Counted from the stretch's first letter, positions 1-10,827 are shown. The stretch is DNA of 64,000 nucleotides from Thalassospira xiamenensis M-5 = DSM 17429 (GCF_000300235.2 NZ_CP004388.1:2151501-2215500); one strand, 5' to 3'. The notes: generated from the sequence alone by a model not told the origin. Made by a program: numbers and translations.

Positions 1-1347
1 GACAATCGCGGCAAGAACCACCCCGATCTGACTGCCCATACCACCCAGAACAACGATGGCCAGGATCACGGCAGATTCAAGGAAGGTAAAACTTTCCGGG
101 CTGATGAAGCCCTGACGTGTCGCAAAGAACGCGCCAGCAAAACCACCGAACATTGCACCAATCGCAAATGCCGAAAGTTTGGTATTCGTCGGGTTGATTC
201 CCAGCGAGCGGCAGGCGATTTCGTCTTCGCGCAACGCTTCCCATGCACGACCAATCGGTAGTTTGCGAAGGCGTACGGTAACAAATGCGGTTACCAGTGC
301 CAGCACAAGGATCAGGTAATACAGGAAGATCAGGCGATGCATCGTCGAATAGTCCAGACCGAACAATTCGTTGAATCCCATCACCCCTTCCGGCAAGCGT
401 CGATCAAACTCGGCAAAGCCAAAGAAGCTGGGCCGGGCAATCGACGAAATACCGTCTGGTCCACGGGTCAGATCATACCAGTTGATCAGGACAACACGGA
501 TGATTTCACCGAAACCAAGCGTCACAATCGCCAGATAATCGCCACGCAGTCGCAATACCGGGAAACCAAGCACAATACCGAAACTTGCAGCAAAAATACC
601 GGCCAGCGGCAGGCACAACCAGAAGCTCAGATCGAAATGCTGGGACAACAGTGCATAGGAATAGGCGCCGACCGCATAAAATGCGACGTAACCCAGATCA
701 AGCAAACCGGCCAGACCGACCACGATATTCAGCCCCCAACCCAGCATGATGTAGATCATGACAAGGGTTGCGAGGTCGATAGCGGAGCGGTTTTCACCAA
801 ACAGAAACGGGAAGATAATGAAGAATACAATCCCCAATGCCCCGATCTTCTTGGTGTTGGTCCGATATGCCATCTGGATTTTTGACGAAAGCCTGGAGCC
901 GCTTTCTTCCTCTTCGGCACCTGGCTTTTTCATGCTGAAATAGGCAATTGCAAAAACGATCGAGACGAACGCAACAGCCACAATCACGCTCGTTGCACTG
1001 CCAAACGCCATATCAAGGAAGACTGGCGAAGCCCAGCGATCATCCATTTCGCGGAAACGGACGAACATCTCGAATACCGCCACTGCGGCGGCGGTAATCA
1101 GCAAAGCCTGTCCCACACGCGAAATGTGTTCGCGGCGAAGGATCAATGCCAATCGGCCAATGATTGTCGAGATGATGGCGGTAACCACCAGATCCCAACG
1201 AACAGCCAGTTCAAGCCCGGTCGGACGGTCAACCGTCTCGACACCAAGGATCATGACCGACATCAACAGTGCAATAACAGCAAAGAACGCGAGTTCCTTG
1301 ACAATTTCCGCACCGGAAATCCGTGAAGAAGTGATAAGAGCGGACAT
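1..1347 (-). CDS. livM: LivM, branched-chain amino acid ABC transporter permease (C-terminus cut by window edge)
   Basis: Second membrane permease of a LIV-type ABC importer for leucine, isoleucine and valine. I translated the minus strand from the ATG at 1347; the frame stays open to base 1, giving 449 codons without a stop. The first ~200 residues are a long membrane-rich extension. The conserved LivM core follows, with motifs such as [32 protein letters not shown] and [18 protein letters not shown], the last being the loop that contacts the ATPase. The start codon overlaps the livH stop by one base (TGATG), so the two are probably translationally coupled. livG, livF and the binding protein would lie beyond the left edge or elsewhere; none is visible. 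Confidence 0.93.
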   Translation of the reverse strand, partial: MSALITSSRISGAEIVKELAFFAVIALLMSVMILGVETVDRPTGLELAVRWDLVVTAIISTIIGRLALILRREHISRVGQALLITAAAVAVFEMFVRFREMDDRWASPVFLDMAFGSATSVIVAVAFVSIVFAIAYFSMKKPGAEEEESGSRLSSKIQMAYRTNTKKIGALGIVFFIIFPFLFGENRSAIDLATLVMIYIMLGWGLNIVVGLAGLLDLGYVAFYAVGAYSYALLSQHFDLSFWLCLPLAGIFAASFGIVLGFPVLRLRGDYLAIVTLGFGEIIRVVLINWYDLTRGPDGISSIARPSFFGFAEFDRRLPEGVMGFNELFGLDYSTMHRLIFLYYLILVLALVTAFVTVRLRKLPIGRAWEALREDEIACRSLGINPTNTKLSAFAIGAMFGGFAGAFFATRQGFISPESFTFLESAVILAIVVLGGMGSQIGVVLAAIV

Positions 1348-2270
1348 CAGACTTTCTCGACCTCCGGCTTACCAAGCAGACCCCACGGACGGAAAATCAG
1401 CACGAGAACCAGAATACTGAACGTTGCGACGTCCTTGTATTCGATCGTGAGATAACCCGACCAGAATGCTTCGATCAGACCAATCAGAAGACCACCAAGC
1501 ATTGCACCCGGAAGCGATCCGATGCCCCCCAGAACGGCAGCAGTGAACGCCTTAACACCGGCAAGGAAGCCGATATAGAAGTCGATCACACCGTAATACA
1601 GGGTCACCATCATCCCCGCGACTGCGGCAAGAGCTGCCCCCATGACAAAGGTCGTGGAGATGGTGCGGTCAACGTTAACGCCAAGCAGGCCAGCCATGGT
1701 ACGGTCCTGCTCACAGGCGCGCTGAGCACGACCAAGCGACGTTTTCGCAATCAGTGTCGAAAACACAGCCATCAGAACAAACGTCAAAAGGATAATGACG
1801 ATCTGCATGTAGCTGAGCTGAACATTGAAATTCGGGCTTTCCATCAGGATGATGCCGCCCTCGATCAATGGCTGCATCGGTTTCACGCGCGCACCCTGCG
1901 AAATCTGAACAAAGTTCTGCAGGAAGATCGACATGCCGATGGCCGAAATCAGCGCTGCGAGCCGGAATGACCCGCGCAGCGGCCTGTATGCAATCCGTTC
2001 AACGCCCCACCCGTAGATCGAAGTGAGCACCATTGACACAAACAGCATCAAAAGAAGTGTAAGCGGAAGGATACCGCTAATCCCTGCTGCCTGACAGATC
2101 AGGAAGGTGATCAGGGAATGAAACGCGCCCAGCATATAGATTTCGCCGTGCGCAAAGTTGATCATACCGATGATGCCGTAAACCATCGTGTAGCCGATGG
2201 CGATCAAACCGTAGATGGCTCCCAGCGTCAGACCGTTGATCAATTGTTGTAAAAAATAAGCCCAATCCAT
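1347..2270 (-). CDS. livH: LivH, branched-chain amino acid ABC transporter permease
   Basis: First inner-membrane permease of the same LIV-type importer. The 307-residue product matches the usual LivH length and is almost entirely hydrophobic. The N-terminal signature [20 protein letters not shown] (about residues 11-30) is followed by [14 protein letters not shown], and the EAA-like loop [20 protein letters not shown] lies near 177-196; these are hallmarks of the family. A purine-rich AAGGTTG precedes the ATG on the minus strand. The gene is first in the visible operon and its stop overlaps the livM start. The exact amino acid specificity cannot be told from permeases alone. Confidence 0.95.
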   Translation of the reverse strand: MDWAYFLQQLINGLTLGAIYGLIAIGYTMVYGIIGMINFAHGEIYMLGAFHSLITFLICQAAGISGILPLTLLLMLFVSMVLTSIYGWGVERIAYRPLRGSFRLAALISAIGMSIFLQNFVQISQGARVKPMQPLIEGGIILMESPNFNVQLSYMQIVIILLTFVLMAVFSTLIAKTSLGRAQRACEQDRTMAGLLGVNVDRTISTTFVMGAALAAVAGMMVTLYYGVIDFYIGFLAGVKAFTAAVLGGIGSLPGAMLGGLLIGLIEAFWSGYLTIEYKDVATFSILVLVLIFRPWGLLGKPEVEKV

Positions 2271-2623
2271 TGCACAACCTTAGATTTGGCACAGACAAAC
2301 GAGGTCTTCGACCGACTGGCTGAAGGTGCAAAACAAGATACAGTTGTATTGATTGGATGAGACCAAGTCTCCCCATTGCCCCCTAGCAAACCTCCGAAGC
2401 CTCCGTCTTTTTGTTATCGGGTTTTCCCCGGTTCTAGCCTTTGGACACGACCATTCTTATTGTGGTTCTTTATCCAAAAGCGCGATTAGAGCACAAACCT
2501 TAGACACATGAGGTCGAAGGCTGCAAGCGGCTTTGATAAATTGGTCAAAAACACCAAATCGTATTTCATTCTTAGAATAAAACACCAACGCCACCGAATG
2601 CACCGGCCCTTATATTGTATATT
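2271..2623. other. Intergenic region upstream of livH, no gene seen
   Basis: About 350 bases lie between the livH start and the end of the small DUF6898-like gene. I see no plausible coding frame, tRNA or strong terminator. The stretch near 2560-2640 is AT-rich, with a short imperfect palindrome (ATTCTTAGAAT near 2571). The livHM promoter on the minus strand presumably lies here, but I cannot point to a convincing -35/-10 pair. Confidence 0.4.
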
Positions 2624-2815
2624 TTATCCCTTATTAAGGACGTATTCAAGTTTTTGTACCGCGACGCGCTTTAGTTGCTCCGGATTCCTTGAAACCGGCC
2701 CTGCCACGGTCACCTCGATTCCCGTTTTGCCATCAATTGCCGTGCAGCGCAGATAGCTGCCAATCTGTCGCAATTCGAAATAAACCTCGCGCGGCGCATT
2801 GCTTCTGGTTGTCAT
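2624..2815 (-). CDS. Small DUF6898-like protein, unknown function
   Basis: A 63-residue, soluble-looking basic protein. Its pattern (REVYFELRQIGSYLRCTAID, then GIEVTVAGP and a C-terminal LKRVAVQKLEYVL helix) resembles the small alphaproteobacterial family I know as DUF6898, which is often misannotated as serine hydroxymethyltransferase because of genome context. Family assignment is from memory of the pattern, not a search. It stands alone between livH and the valine operon, all on the same strand, with the mmsB terminator just upstream of it. Function is unknown. Confidence 0.6.
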   Translation of the reverse strand: MTTRSNAPREVYFELRQIGSYLRCTAIDGKTGIEVTVAGPVSRNPEQLKRVAVQKLEYVLNKG

Positions 2816-2896
2816 TCATCAATCCGGAAAATTCTGTTCGGCACTTTGCCCGTTAGACAGCACAAATCTAACATTAATGCAGGCCACGGTATTCAT

Positions 2897-2926
2897 AAAA
2901 AAACAGGCCCGGTATTTGCCGGGCCT
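2897..2926 (-). terminator. Rho-independent terminator after mmsB
   Basis: An 8-bp perfect GC-rich stem (AGGCCCGG at 2905-2912, CCGGGCCT at 2919-2926) with a 6-base loop. It is followed on the minus strand by seven T residues (A-run at 2897-2903). It lies 28 bases past the mmsB stop and closes the valine-degradation operon. Confidence 0.88.
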
Positions 2927-2954
2927 AAATGATACACCTCATAATGCCGTAGCG

Positions 2955-3845
2955 TTACTTGTCGCCATCCAGCATTTTGACAATAGCCGAGAAATCCATC
3001 CCGCCATTTCCGCTATTTGAATAAAGCGCATACAGGCTTTCAGCCAATGCCCCCATTGGCGTTGTTGCCCCGGCGGATGCCGCCGCCTGTTGCGCCAGCT
3101 TCAAGTCTTTCAGCATCATGTCCACCGCAAATCCCGGTTGATAGTCACGATTTGCCGGAGACGTCGGAACCGGTCCCGGCACGGGACAATAACTTGTAAG
3201 CGACCAGCACTGGCCGGACGCCTTCGATGAAATATCAAACAGCTTCTGCGCATCCAGCCCCAAACGCTTTGCAAGCATGAAGGCCTCGGATACGGCAATC
3301 ATACTGACGCCAAGCACCATATTGTTGCAAATCTTTGCCGCCTGCCCGGCCCCGCTTGTGCCTGCGTGAATGATATTGCTACCCATTCCCTCAAGAACCG
3401 GTTTCGCACGATCAAAATCACCATCATCGCCACCAACCATAAAGGTCAGTGTTCCGGCAGTAGCCCCCGCAACCCCGCCAGAGATCGGCGCGTCAACAGA
3501 GCCAAGACCTTTGGCCTTCGCCAGATCGGCAGCTTTGCGTGCGGCATCAACTTCGATGGTGGAGCTATCAATCAAAAGTGTGCCCGTCCTGGCGTTGGCA
3601 ATCACGCCGTCTGGTCCGTCATAAACCGACAGCACGTGCTTTCCAGCAGGAAGAACCGTGACAACGAACTCGACATCCTTTGCCGCATCGGCAACCGTCG
3701 ATGCCTTGGTGGCTCCCTCTGCAACCGCCTTGCTGACCGCGGCTTCGGACAAATCAAAGACCTTGAGTGCATGCCCAGCCTTAATCAGGTTGGCCGCCAT
3801 CGGCCCGCCCATATTACCCAGACCAATGAAACCGATTTTCGCCAT
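2955..3845 (-). CDS. mmsB: 3-hydroxyisobutyrate dehydrogenase
   Basis: Oxidises 3-hydroxyisobutyrate to methylmalonate semialdehyde with NAD+, a late step of valine breakdown. The 296 residues fit the family length. The N-terminal Rossmann motif GLGNMG is at residues 8-13, the substrate-binding DAPISGG at 118-124, and the catalytic lysine is K171 in AAKICNN. A clear AGAGGAG ribosome site precedes the ATG. It is last in an operon with the isobutyryl-CoA dehydrogenase and 3-hydroxyisobutyryl-CoA hydrolase genes, which supplies its substrate and separates it from other beta-hydroxyacid dehydrogenases (tartronate semialdehyde reductase type). The next enzyme, mmsA, is not in this operon. Confidence 0.93.
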   Translation of the reverse strand: MAKIGFIGLGNMGGPMAANLIKAGHALKVFDLSEAAVSKAVAEGATKASTVADAAKDVEFVVTVLPAGKHVLSVYDGPDGVIANARTGTLLIDSSTIEVDAARKAADLAKAKGLGSVDAPISGGVAGATAGTLTFMVGGDDGDFDRAKPVLEGMGSNIIHAGTSGAGQAAKICNNMVLGVSMIAVSEAFMLAKRLGLDAQKLFDISSKASGQCWSLTSYCPVPGPVPTSPANRDYQPGFAVDMMLKDLKLAQQAAASAGATTPMGALAESLYALYSNSGNGGMDFSAIVKMLDGDK

Positions 3846-3910
3846 TTGGAGTCTCCTCTGATCTCTCGATTACGAGATTATCTTTTGATTTGTTGATGTT
3901 ACAGAACTGT

Positions 3911-5011
3911 TCAGAACTGCAGTTTTAGCTCTTTATCTTCGGGTAAAAGGTCAAAATATGCTGCGACCTCGCGAGGATCGACTTGCCCGATATCGGCATG
4001 TTGCCATTTTGGACTGTGATCCTTGTCGACGATCACGGCACGAACCCCTTCAAACAAATCTGGTTTGCGAACGGTCCGTTGCGATAGACGGAACTCCATC
4101 ATCAGGTCCTGCGCAAGTGTCATATCGCGCGCTTGACGGATTTGATCAAAGGTAACAGCAACTGCTATCGGTGATTTGGTGCGCAATATTTTGGCCGTTT
4201 CCCGTGCAAAGTCTGACCGAGATGTATCAAGTCGGGCAAAAACGTCGCTAACCGTTTCGCTGCCAAACAAGTCATCGACTTCACTCCGAACCGATCCAAG
4301 AATGCCGGCACCATCATCAGAATGATGTTCATCCAGAATCCGTTGAACGGCCACGAAGTCATCGCCGCCTTCCGAAATCTTTGCCAGTTCACCTTTCAAG
4401 GACGCGATATTTTCACTTTGCGTTCGGTGCGTAGCCAAACCCGCATAAATGCAATCTGCCGCTTTGATCCGCGCGCCCGTCAGGCCAAGATACATTCCGA
4501 CTTCGCCGGGACAGCGCGAAAGGAAGTACCCGCCGCCAACATCGGGAAAGAACCCGATCCCAGTCTCAGGCATTGCAAACAGGGTGCGCTCGGTCACCAC
4601 TCGGAAACGGCCGTTCACGGAAACGCCGACACCTCCCCCCATCGTAATGCCGTCCATCAAGGCAACATACGGCTTGGGATAATTTGCAATGTAATGGTTA
4701 AGGCGATATTCCCGCCGATAAAAGGCATCAAGAAGTTCTTCGTCGTCGCGCTGCCGCGCGTCATAAAGCCCCCGTATATCGCCCCCGGCACAGAATGCCT
4801 TTTCGCCAGCGCCCTCAATTACAACGACAGCAACCGTCGGGTCCGTCTCCCACGCGCGAAGTTTGGCTGTGATCGCATCAACCATCGGCAGATCAAGAGC
4901 ATTCAATGCCTTGGGCCGGTTTAACAAGATATGACCGATGGCCCCGTCCTTCGAGAAAACGACGGATGCCTCATTGTCATGCGATGAACTTGTCGCGTTT
5001 TCGCTGCTCAT
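3911..5011 (-). CDS. 3-hydroxyisobutyryl-CoA hydrolase (crotonase superfamily)
   Basis: Hydrolyses 3-hydroxyisobutyryl-CoA to free 3-hydroxyisobutyrate in valine catabolism. The 366 residues are longer than an ordinary enoyl-CoA hydratase (~260) and match the hydrolase subgroup. Oxyanion-hole segments are FCAGGDI (73-79) and GITMGGGVG (121-129). The glutamate in AMPETGIGFFPDVGG (E149) and D157 fit the catalytic residues of this subgroup. The C-terminal half carries the extended helical part ending in RAVIVDKDHSPKW. The start is three bases after the upstream dehydrogenase stop, and its AAGGA ribosome site lies inside that gene's last codons. Confidence 0.9.
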   Translation of the reverse strand: MSSENATSSSHDNEASVVFSKDGAIGHILLNRPKALNALDLPMVDAITAKLRAWETDPTVAVVVIEGAGEKAFCAGGDIRGLYDARQRDDEELLDAFYRREYRLNHYIANYPKPYVALMDGITMGGGVGVSVNGRFRVVTERTLFAMPETGIGFFPDVGGGYFLSRCPGEVGMYLGLTGARIKAADCIYAGLATHRTQSENIASLKGELAKISEGGDDFVAVQRILDEHHSDDGAGILGSVRSEVDDLFGSETVSDVFARLDTSRSDFARETAKILRTKSPIAVAVTFDQIRQARDMTLAQDLMMEFRLSQRTVRKPDLFEGVRAVIVDKDHSPKWQHADIGQVDPREVAAYFDLLPEDKELKLQF

Positions 5012-5014
5012 AAA

Positions 5015-6154
5015 TCAATCCTTTAGCGCGGCACGAGAGATGATCAGGCGCATGATTTCGTTGGTACCTTCCAGAATCTGGTGAACCCGAAGGTCGCGCA
5101 GAAGCCTTTCGACCGGGTATTCGCGGATATAACCATATCCACCATGAAGCTGTAGCGCTTCATTACATACCCTGAACCCGATATCCGTGCCGAAACGTTT
5201 CGCCATTGCACAAAACTGTGTGGCGTCCGGTGTCTTGTGATCCAGTTTCCAGGCCGCTTTGTGCAGCATCAGCCGTGCCGCTTCGAGCTCTGTCACCATG
5301 TCGGCATATTTGAACTGCAATGCCTGAAACTGATCAAGGGTTTTGCCAAATTGCTTGCGAACCTTGATATGGTCGCGCGCATGCTCCATTGCGGCCCGCG
5401 CACCACCGATGGAGCATGCCGAGATATTAAGTCTGCCGCCATCAAGACCCATCATGGCAAACTTGAAACCTTCGCCCTCTTCTCCCAACCGGTTTTCCAC
5501 CGGAATTTTGCAATTGCTGAAAATGACGGCTGATGTCGGCTGACTGTTCCATCCCATCTTTTCTTCCAGCTTGCCAAATGACAGGCCTTCGGCATCTTTT
5601 GGAACGATAAAGGTCGATATTCCCTTCGGGCTGTCATCGCCGGTTCGCGCCATGACAATGTAAACATCACTGCGCGATCCCCCGGAAATAAAAGCCTTTT
5701 CGCCATTAAGGATGTAATGCGCACCGTCGCGCGCAGCACGCGTACGCAACGAACCTGCATCTGATCCCGCTCCCGGTTCCGTCAGGCAATAGCTGGCGAA
5801 ATGTTCCATGGTAACGAGTTTTGGAAGATATTTTTGCCGCTGGTCTTCATTCCCGAAACGGTCAATCATCCAGCATGCCATATTGTGGATCGAGATATAT
5901 GCCGCCGTTGACGGGCACGCGCTTGCCAGTTCTTCGAAAATCACGGCAGCGTCCAAGCGACCAAGGCCCGATCCCCCGACATCTTCGCGCGTGTATATAG
6001 CAGCAAAGCCAAGTTCGGCTGCCTTACGCAGGGTTTCTTCAGGGAAGATATGCTTTGCATCCCACTCGCCCGCATGCGGTGCCATTTCGTTTTGTGCGAA
6101 ATCGCGGGCTGCCTGTGCAAATGCCTGCTGGTCTTCAGACAGGTTGAATTCCAT
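5015..6154 (-). CDS. Acyl-CoA dehydrogenase, probable isobutyryl-CoA dehydrogenase
   Basis: FAD flavoprotein that introduces the double bond into isobutyryl-CoA to give methacrylyl-CoA, passing electrons to ETF. The 379 residues have the standard layout: N-terminal helical domain, the flavin-contacting [14 protein letters not shown] at 122-135, middle beta domain, and a C-terminal helical domain with the signature [19 protein letters not shown]. The catalytic base is E362 in LEGTNEIMR, the position used by isobutyryl-, short- and medium-chain enzymes rather than isovaleryl-CoA dehydrogenase. It is the first gene of the valine operon. Substrate assignment rests on context. The methacrylyl-CoA hydratase is not visible next to it. 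Confidence 0.88.
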   Translation of the reverse strand: MEFNLSEDQQAFAQAARDFAQNEMAPHAGEWDAKHIFPEETLRKAAELGFAAIYTREDVGGSGLGRLDAAVIFEELASACPSTAAYISIHNMACWMIDRFGNEDQRQKYLPKLVTMEHFASYCLTEPGAGSDAGSLRTRAARDGAHYILNGEKAFISGGSRSDVYIVMARTGDDSPKGISTFIVPKDAEGLSFGKLEEKMGWNSQPTSAVIFSNCKIPVENRLGEEGEGFKFAMMGLDGGRLNISACSIGGARAAMEHARDHIKVRKQFGKTLDQFQALQFKYADMVTELEAARLMLHKAAWKLDHKTPDATQFCAMAKRFGTDIGFRVCNEALQLHGGYGYIREYPVERLLRDLRVHQILEGTNEIMRLIISRAALKD

Positions 6155-6329
6155 TGGATCGCCACCTCTGAATGTTTTGGTATTTTCCCTTTACGTAAAC
6201 GTGAATTCGGTTCTTTGTCAATTCATTCGGTATAACAGTACCGAATTATGTGAATAATTTCGCCTCCGACAGTTTCAGGGGCGAATTTGCGAATTTTTGT
6301 TCCAATTTCTTGTCGGCTCGCAGCGAATA

Positions 6330-6355
6330 TGCATTACTCCGGTGAAACCAATGCA
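6330..6355 (+). promoter_or_regulatory. Bulged hairpin in the metY leader, possible cis-regulatory RNA
   Basis: TGCATT (6330-6335) can pair with AATGCA (6350-6355). An inner GGT/ACC stem with a GAA loop extends the helix after a 5-base one-sided bulge (actcc). The element ends 23 bases before the metY ATG and just upstream of its AGGGG ribosome site. Genes of this type are often under SAM riboswitches in alphaproteobacteria, but I cannot match this to the SAM-II, SAM-V or SAM/SAH consensus by eye, so the call is only a structured leader. Confidence 0.3.
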
Positions 6356-6378
6356 ACTTAAAAATCAGGGGAAACGAC

Positions 6379-7668
6379 ATGTCAGATTCCACGAAACCGG
6401 AAACTATTGTTCTACACGCCGGATACCGCGCAGACCCGGCAACCGGATCGGTTGCCGTACCGCTTTATCAGACGACGAGCTACCAATTCCGCGATACCCA
6501 ACACGCGGCCGATCTTTTCGCGCTGAAAGAACTGGGTAACATCTATACCCGCCTGATGAACCCGACCAACGATGTGCTCGAACAGCGAATTGCTGCACTT
6601 GAGGGTGGCGCAGCAGCCGTTGCCGTCGGCTCTGGTCAGGCTGCATCAACCTTTTCCGTTCTCAATATCGCCCAGGCGGGTGACAATATTGTAAGTTCCA
6701 CAGACCTTTACGGCGGTACTTGGAACCTTTTTGCCAATACATTCAAACAGATGGGTATCGAAGTTCGCTTTGCAGATCCATCTGACCCGGAAAACTTCCG
6801 GCGTCTGACGGATGACAAAACGCGCGCCTATTACGCCGAAACCCTGCCAAACCCTAAACTTCAGGTCTTTCCGATCAGGGAAGTCGCCAATATTGGTGAC
6901 GAGCTTGGCATCCCGTTGATTATGGACAACACCGCCGCACCGGTGCTGTGCCGCCCCATCGATCATGGCGCGACGATTGTCATGTATTCGACCACCAAGT
7001 TTATCGCTGGCCACGGTACGTCTGTCGGCGGGATTGTCGTCGATTCCGGCAAGTTTGACTGGGAAAAGCATGTCAAACGCTTCCCGTTACTGAATGAACC
7101 GGATCCCAGCTATCACGGTGCGGTCTGGACGCAGGCCGTCAAACCGATTGGCCCGGTTGCTTATGCGATCAAACTGCGCTGCACATTGCTGCGCGACGTT
7201 GGCGCGGCCGCCTCGCCTTTCAACTCGTTCCAGACCATTCAGGGCATGGAAACACTGCCGCTGCGCATGGAACGTCACTGCGAAAACAGCGCCAAAGTTG
7301 CCGACTTCCTGTCGTCCCATCCCAAGGTTTCCAAGGTGATTTATCCCGGAAAACAGGATGGCGAAAGCCGCCGCCGTGCCGATACTTACCTTAAGGGCGG
7401 GTACGGATCGCTTATGGGGTTTGAGCTTGCAGGCGGCAAAGCAGCCGGCGAGAAATTCATCAACAGCCTTGGCCTGTTTTATCATGTCGCCAATATCGGT
7501 GACACAAGATCGCTTGCCATCCATCCGGCCACGACAACGCACAGCCAGCTTTCCGAACAGGATCGCCTTTCATCTGGCGTGACGGACGGTTATGTCCGCC
7601 TGTCGATCGGTATCGAACATATTGATGACATTCTTGCCGATTTGAAACAGGCACTGGACAAAGCCTGA
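6379..7668 (+). CDS. metY: O-acetylhomoserine sulfhydrylase / aminocarboxypropyltransferase
   Basis: PLP enzyme that makes homocysteine from O-acetyl-homoserine and sulfide (methionine biosynthesis), or cysteine from O-acetylserine. The 429-residue length is that of MetY, not of cystathionine beta/gamma enzymes (~390). YTRLMNPT (56-63), SGQAA (85-89) and MDN with D183 line the PLP site, and the Schiff-base lysine is K207 in MYSTTKFIAGHGTS. AGGGG precedes the ATG. The gene is single, with its own leader upstream and a strong terminator downstream. It faces away from the valine operon. Confidence 0.92.
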   Translation: MSDSTKPETIVLHAGYRADPATGSVAVPLYQTTSYQFRDTQHAADLFALKELGNIYTRLMNPTNDVLEQRIAALEGGAAAVAVGSGQAASTFSVLNIAQAGDNIVSSTDLYGGTWNLFANTFKQMGIEVRFADPSDPENFRRLTDDKTRAYYAETLPNPKLQVFPIREVANIGDELGIPLIMDNTAAPVLCRPIDHGATIVMYSTTKFIAGHGTSVGGIVVDSGKFDWEKHVKRFPLLNEPDPSYHGAVWTQAVKPIGPVAYAIKLRCTLLRDVGAAASPFNSFQTIQGMETLPLRMERHCENSAKVADFLSSHPKVSKVIYPGKQDGESRRRADTYLKGGYGSLMGFELAGGKAAGEKFINSLGLFYHVANIGDTRSLAIHPATTTHSQLSEQDRLSSGVTDGYVRLSIGIEHIDDILADLKQALDKA

Positions 7669-7691
7669 TCCATCATATCGTTGAATATGAT

Positions 7692-7723
7692 ACCGGCCCT
7701 GTTTGTGCGGGGCCGGTTTTTTA
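7692..7723 (+). terminator. Rho-independent terminator after metY
   Basis: ACCGGCCC pairs with GGGCCGGT around a TGTTTGTGCG loop, followed by TTTTTT at about 7717-7722. It lies about 25 bases past the metY stop. Confidence 0.88.
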
Positions 7724-7788
7724 TTGACCATTTTTTCGATCAAAGGTAAACGCGCATTATCGGCAAAACAGGCAAAACAGGCAAATCG

Positions 7789-8550
7789 ATGTCGAGTGTC
7801 AATTCGCGCCAGCGTGAAATCGAAAAACTGCTTCACAGCCAGGGCACAGTTCATATTCATGACCTGTCTGCACTTTTTCATGCGTCCCTTGATACCATTC
7901 GACGCGACCTGCGTCAGATGGAGGATGCCGGGGTCCTGCGGCGTATTCATGGGGGTGCCACATTACCAAGCACTGCCCGCGAAGGATTCCATGACCGCGC
8001 ACAGGATTTAAAGCCGGAACGCTCCGAAATCGCCCGCAAGGTCGCCCATGATCTCGTTCCGGATCATGGCGTGGTCTTTTTTGATAGCGGCACGACCATC
8101 TATGAAGTCGCCCGGAATCTGAAACCGTCATTTTCCGGTACTGTGATCACGGTCAATCCCCTGATTGCCGTTGAACTGGCCAATCATTCGAATGCGAATA
8201 TCATCATGATTGGCGGCATGGTTCTGAAACGTGATCTGGCGATCTGTGGACCGACGGCCATTGATGAAATACGCAACTACAATGCCGATCTTGTGCTGCT
8301 GGGCACCTGTGCCCTTCATCCAGAACTGGGTTTGACCACCAGCACAGCCGAAGAACGCGCCACCAAGGCAGCGATGCTGGCACAGTCTGCCGAAGCCATT
8401 GCCGTCACGACTGCCGACAAACTCGAAACCAGCTTGCCATTCAGGGTCTGTGACCTTGATGCGATTTCGCATCTGGTCACGGGCAGGAAACTATCAAGCG
8501 GATATCTGAACAACTATGCCGAACGCGGGATCAATGTGATCCTTGCCTGA
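7789..8550 (+). CDS. DeoR-family transcriptional regulator
   Basis: Sugar-responsive DNA-binding regulator, cytoplasmic. Of 253 residues, the first ~58 form a DeoR winged helix-turn-helix (SRQREIEKLL, then DTIRRDLRQMEDAGVLRRIHGGA). The rest is a DeoRC sensor domain with the phosphosugar-binding pattern FFDSGTTIYEVARNL near 98-112 and LVLLGTCALHPELGLTT further on. It sits 17 bases before an MFS permease gene on the same strand, so local control of that permease and itself is likely. The natural effector cannot be read from sequence; a phosphorylated sugar is the family norm. Confidence 0.88.
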   Translation: MSSVNSRQREIEKLLHSQGTVHIHDLSALFHASLDTIRRDLRQMEDAGVLRRIHGGATLPSTAREGFHDRAQDLKPERSEIARKVAHDLVPDHGVVFFDSGTTIYEVARNLKPSFSGTVITVNPLIAVELANHSNANIIMIGGMVLKRDLAICGPTAIDEIRNYNADLVLLGTCALHPELGLTTSTAEERATKAAMLAQSAEAIAVTTADKLETSLPFRVCDLDAISHLVTGRKLSSGYLNNYAERGINVILA

Positions 8551-8567
8551 CGGAGGCGGAGCCCCGA

Positions 8568-9746
8568 ATGCCTATCTCCAACCAGATTGCCCATAACAGA
8601 ATCCGTGCCATTTTCTTTTTGCATGGTGCCGCCTTTTCAAGCTGGGTCCCGCATATTCCGCTGGTGCAAGAACGCCTTGGTTTTGGTCATGATGACCTTG
8701 GCGCCATCTTGCTGGCTGCCGCGGTTGGCGTTCTTGCCGTCATGCCAGTTGCCGGTCGGCTTTCGGACAAGTTTGGCAGCGAACGGGTCGCACGCTATTC
8801 CGGGGTGGCTTATTTCATTTCCGTTGGCATTCCGGTCTTCATGCCAAGCTTCATGTCGATTGCAATTGCCATGTTCGCACTTGGCTTTTTTGGAGCCTTC
8901 CTTGATATATCAATGAATGCCAATGGCCTGAATGTTGAACGGGCCAAGAAACGCAGCGTCATGTCCGGCCTGCATGGTTTCTGGAGCCTCGGGGGCTTTG
9001 CCGGTGCGGGCACGACAGCGGCATGGTTTGCCCTGCCCTTGCCGGTTGAATGGCACCTTCCCGTCATGCTGACCCTATTTCTGATTTTGCATCTGGTCCT
9101 TCAACGTCAATTGCTGCCAGATGCTGCCGTTCCCCATCCCGCCCAAACGCATGACGGATCATCTGCCAAACAGCGCGCGATGTTTCTGACCCTGCTGCCA
9201 TTTGGGGCCTGTGCCTTCATCGGCCAGTTTGGCGAGGGCGTGATTACCGACTGGGCGACGGTTCTGATGAATACAGAACTCAATTCCGGCCCGACGATGG
9301 CGGCCGTGGGCTTTGCCTGCTATTCGGCGACCATGGCCATTACCCGCCTGTCGGGAGACTGGCTGGTTACGAAATTTGGCCGCCCGCAAATCCTGCTGTC
9401 CAGTTCGGCATGCGCATCCTTTGGCCTGTTTGTGCTGGCACTTGCGCCGCACTACGTCGTTGCCTGGATCGGGTGTGCCATCGCCGGGATTGGACTGGCC
9501 GTCATCCTGCCGCTTCTGATTTCTGCTGCGGCGGAGGCAAGTGGCAGAAGCGGCGGTGCGGTCGTTTCAACCATTGCGGCAACCGGTTACACCGCCTTGA
9601 TGGCCGGGCCACCGGCTATTGGGGCGATTGGTCAACAGCTTGGACTGGTTACGGCTTTTGTCCTGACAGCAAGTTTTCTGGCCTTGATCATACCGGTTTA
9701 TATGCTGACCATGCGTAAACGCCTTTATCGCGCCAGCAATAGTTGA
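8568..9746 (+). CDS. MFS transporter (YbjJ-like)
   Basis: A 392-residue integral membrane protein of the major facilitator superfamily with about 12 hydrophobic segments. The intracellular loop after the second segment reads AGRLSDKFGSERVARYSG, a good MFS motif A. FLDISMNANGLNVE and GLHGFWSLGGFAGAG resemble the fucose/YbjJ-type subgroup. A GGAGG-rich site (cggaggcgg) lies just upstream of the ATG. The gene follows the DeoR regulator by 17 bases, suggesting a two-gene operon for uptake or efflux of a sugar or sugar-like compound. Direction of transport and substrate are not evident. Confidence 0.85.
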   Translation: MPISNQIAHNRIRAIFFLHGAAFSSWVPHIPLVQERLGFGHDDLGAILLAAAVGVLAVMPVAGRLSDKFGSERVARYSGVAYFISVGIPVFMPSFMSIAIAMFALGFFGAFLDISMNANGLNVERAKKRSVMSGLHGFWSLGGFAGAGTTAAWFALPLPVEWHLPVMLTLFLILHLVLQRQLLPDAAVPHPAQTHDGSSAKQRAMFLTLLPFGACAFIGQFGEGVITDWATVLMNTELNSGPTMAAVGFACYSATMAITRLSGDWLVTKFGRPQILLSSSACASFGLFVLALAPHYVVAWIGCAIAGIGLAVILPLLISAAAEASGRSGGAVVSTIAATGYTALMAGPPAIGAIGQQLGLVTAFVLTASFLALIIPVYMLTMRKRLYRASNS

Positions 9747-9783
9747 TCCGCCGTCAATTCTGTCCCATAAATTGTCACCTCAT

Positions 9784-10827
<1,044 letters not shown>

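Noticed and set aside
337..885. 182-aa plus-strand frame at the left end
   Set aside because: It is antisense to livM, whose minus-strand translation is clearly conserved.
6155..6378. SAM-II riboswitch before metY
   Set aside because: I could not find the conserved SAM-II loop and GCUAAA-type 3' segment; only a generic bulged hairpin is visible.
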